Positions 5,118-5,718 of a stretch of 5,718 bases of DNA are shown here, piece after piece. The DNA is from Oscillospiraceae bacterium (lineage in GTDB: Bacteria > Bacillota > Clostridia > Oscillospirales > Ruminococcaceae), in contig RKCM01000033.1 of NCBI GenBank assembly GCA_014858325.1, positions 1-5,718 of the forward strand, read 5' to 3'. The notes beneath the pieces were generated by a model that saw only the letters and a list, made by a program, of their open reading frames with translations, had not been told where the DNA came from and did no database searches. The translations under genes and the position numbers were made by a program. The first letter of the stretch is position 1. The number at the start of each line of letters is the position of its first letter.

Positions 5118-5718
5118 ATGGAGAAAAAAGCCGTGAGAGGCGGGTCTCTCCGGGCAAAGGTGACAGGGTGGCTGGGAGCCATCCTGCTGGTGATGTTGCT
5201 CTCCATCGGGCTGGCCGCTGCCGTGGGGCGGGGGACGCTGCGGGCTTTTGACGGCCTGCTGGAAGACAACGCCGCCTGCTACACGGTGCAGGAGGCGCTG
5301 GCCGCCGAGACCAAAGCCTTTGCGCGGTATGTCCGGGAAAGCTCGCAGGAAAGCGAGGCGGAGTATGCCGCCGCCTGCGCCGCCACGGCGGAGAGTCTGG
5401 ACGAATTGCCGCTGGACTATGCAGCCATCGGGGAGGACCGCTACGCCCGCACCTGGAACCTGCTGCAGGGCTATGCGGGGTATTGCGTCTACCGGGACGC
5501 CTTTTTCCAGATGAGCCCGGCAGCGGACGGGTATGTCCGCGAGATGTACCACGTTATGGCGCTGCAGGATTTCCTCTCGGAGTACGCCCTGCGGCTGACG
5601 CAGGCCACGCTGGAACAGCAAAGCGGCGTTTATCGCGCCCGATCCACCCTGCTGGCCCGGATGCCGTGGCTCTATCTGGGGCTGGCGGCAGCGGCGGTGG
5701 CGGGGATGCTTTTCCTGC
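5118..5718 (+). CDS. Two-TM sensor-like membrane protein, N-terminal part (3' end outside window)
   Basis: The first 200 residues are visible and the frame is still open at the right edge. A short basic N-terminus (MEKKAVRGGSLRAK) leads into a hydrophobic segment at about 15-37 (TM1). An extracytoplasmic, mostly helical region of about 145 residues follows, rich in Ala, Glu and Tyr and with three cysteines (54, 86, 123). A second hydrophobic segment begins at about 183 (WLYLGLAAAAVAGMLFL) and is cut by the window. TM, extracellular domain, TM is the layout of sensor histidine kinases and chemoreceptor-like proteins, and the style resembles clostridial sensor kinases, but no HAMP or kinase domain is in view. 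The ATG at 5118 has GGAGG (5104-5108) 9 bases upstream and lies 34 bp after the previous stop, so it is probably in the same operon. Arg codons are mostly CGG, unlike alaS. The membrane layout is well supported; the kinase call is a guess. Confidence 0.75.
   Translation, partial: MEKKAVRGGSLRAKVTGWLGAILLVMLLSIGLAAAVGRGTLRAFDGLLEDNAACYTVQEALAAETKAFARYVRESSQESEAEYAAACAATAESLDELPLDYAAIGEDRYARTWNLLQGYAGYCVYRDAFFQMSPAADGYVREMYHVMALQDFLSEYALRLTQATLEQQSGVYRARSTLLARMPWLYLGLAAAAVAGMLFL

Noticed and set aside
3878..5269. Long open frame on the - strand (463 codons) opposite the Toprim-HAD gene
   Set aside because: Same shadow composition (Arg, Gln, Leu, His-rich), no recognisable motif, and the + strand gene beneath it has intact catalytic motifs of two enzyme families.

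Overview
The window reads as chromosomal DNA from a GC-rich Firmicute, most likely an Oscillospiraceae/Ruminococcaceae gut anaerobe near Faecalibacterium, Gemmiger or Subdoligranulum. This rests on the high GC, the clostridial character of the proteins (an RNase M5-like Toprim/DUF4093 protein and a GK-x-SPD type HAD phosphatase), the strong AGGAGG-type ribosome binding sites, and a CTCCCCC/GGGGGAG palindromic element of a kind I recall from these genomes. The assignment is inference from memory, not a search.

All recognisable genes lie on the + strand. Positions 1-1601 hold the 3' part of alaS (alanyl-tRNA synthetase), with the editing and C-terminal domains present and the aminoacylation domain off the left edge. 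Positions 1602-1747 are non-coding and hold three consecutive hairpins, the first an apparent interspersed palindromic repeat. Then come a HinT-type HIT protein (1748-2080) and, 23 bp later, a PRPP-dependent phosphoribosyltransferase (2104-2643), which look like one transcript ending at a strong hairpin terminator (2682-2715).

A new transcription unit appears to start from a sigma-70/A-like promoter at about 2720-2748. It contains holA (DNA polymerase III delta subunit, TTG start at 2781) and, overlapping it by ATGA, a 425-residue protein that joins an RNase M5-like Toprim/DUF4093 domain to a complete HAD-IA phosphatase (3806-5083). After 34 bp follows the N-terminal part of a membrane protein with the layout of a two-TM sensor, possibly a histidine kinase (5118 to the right edge).

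Most of the content is housekeeping: translation fidelity, nucleotide metabolism and salvage, the clamp loader, and probable rRNA processing. The two points that most deserve a second look are the Toprim-HAD fusion and the hairpin-rich spacer after alaS. I see no CRISPR array, tRNA, rRNA, transposase, phage gene or defence system, and nothing that looks like a new multi-gene system.
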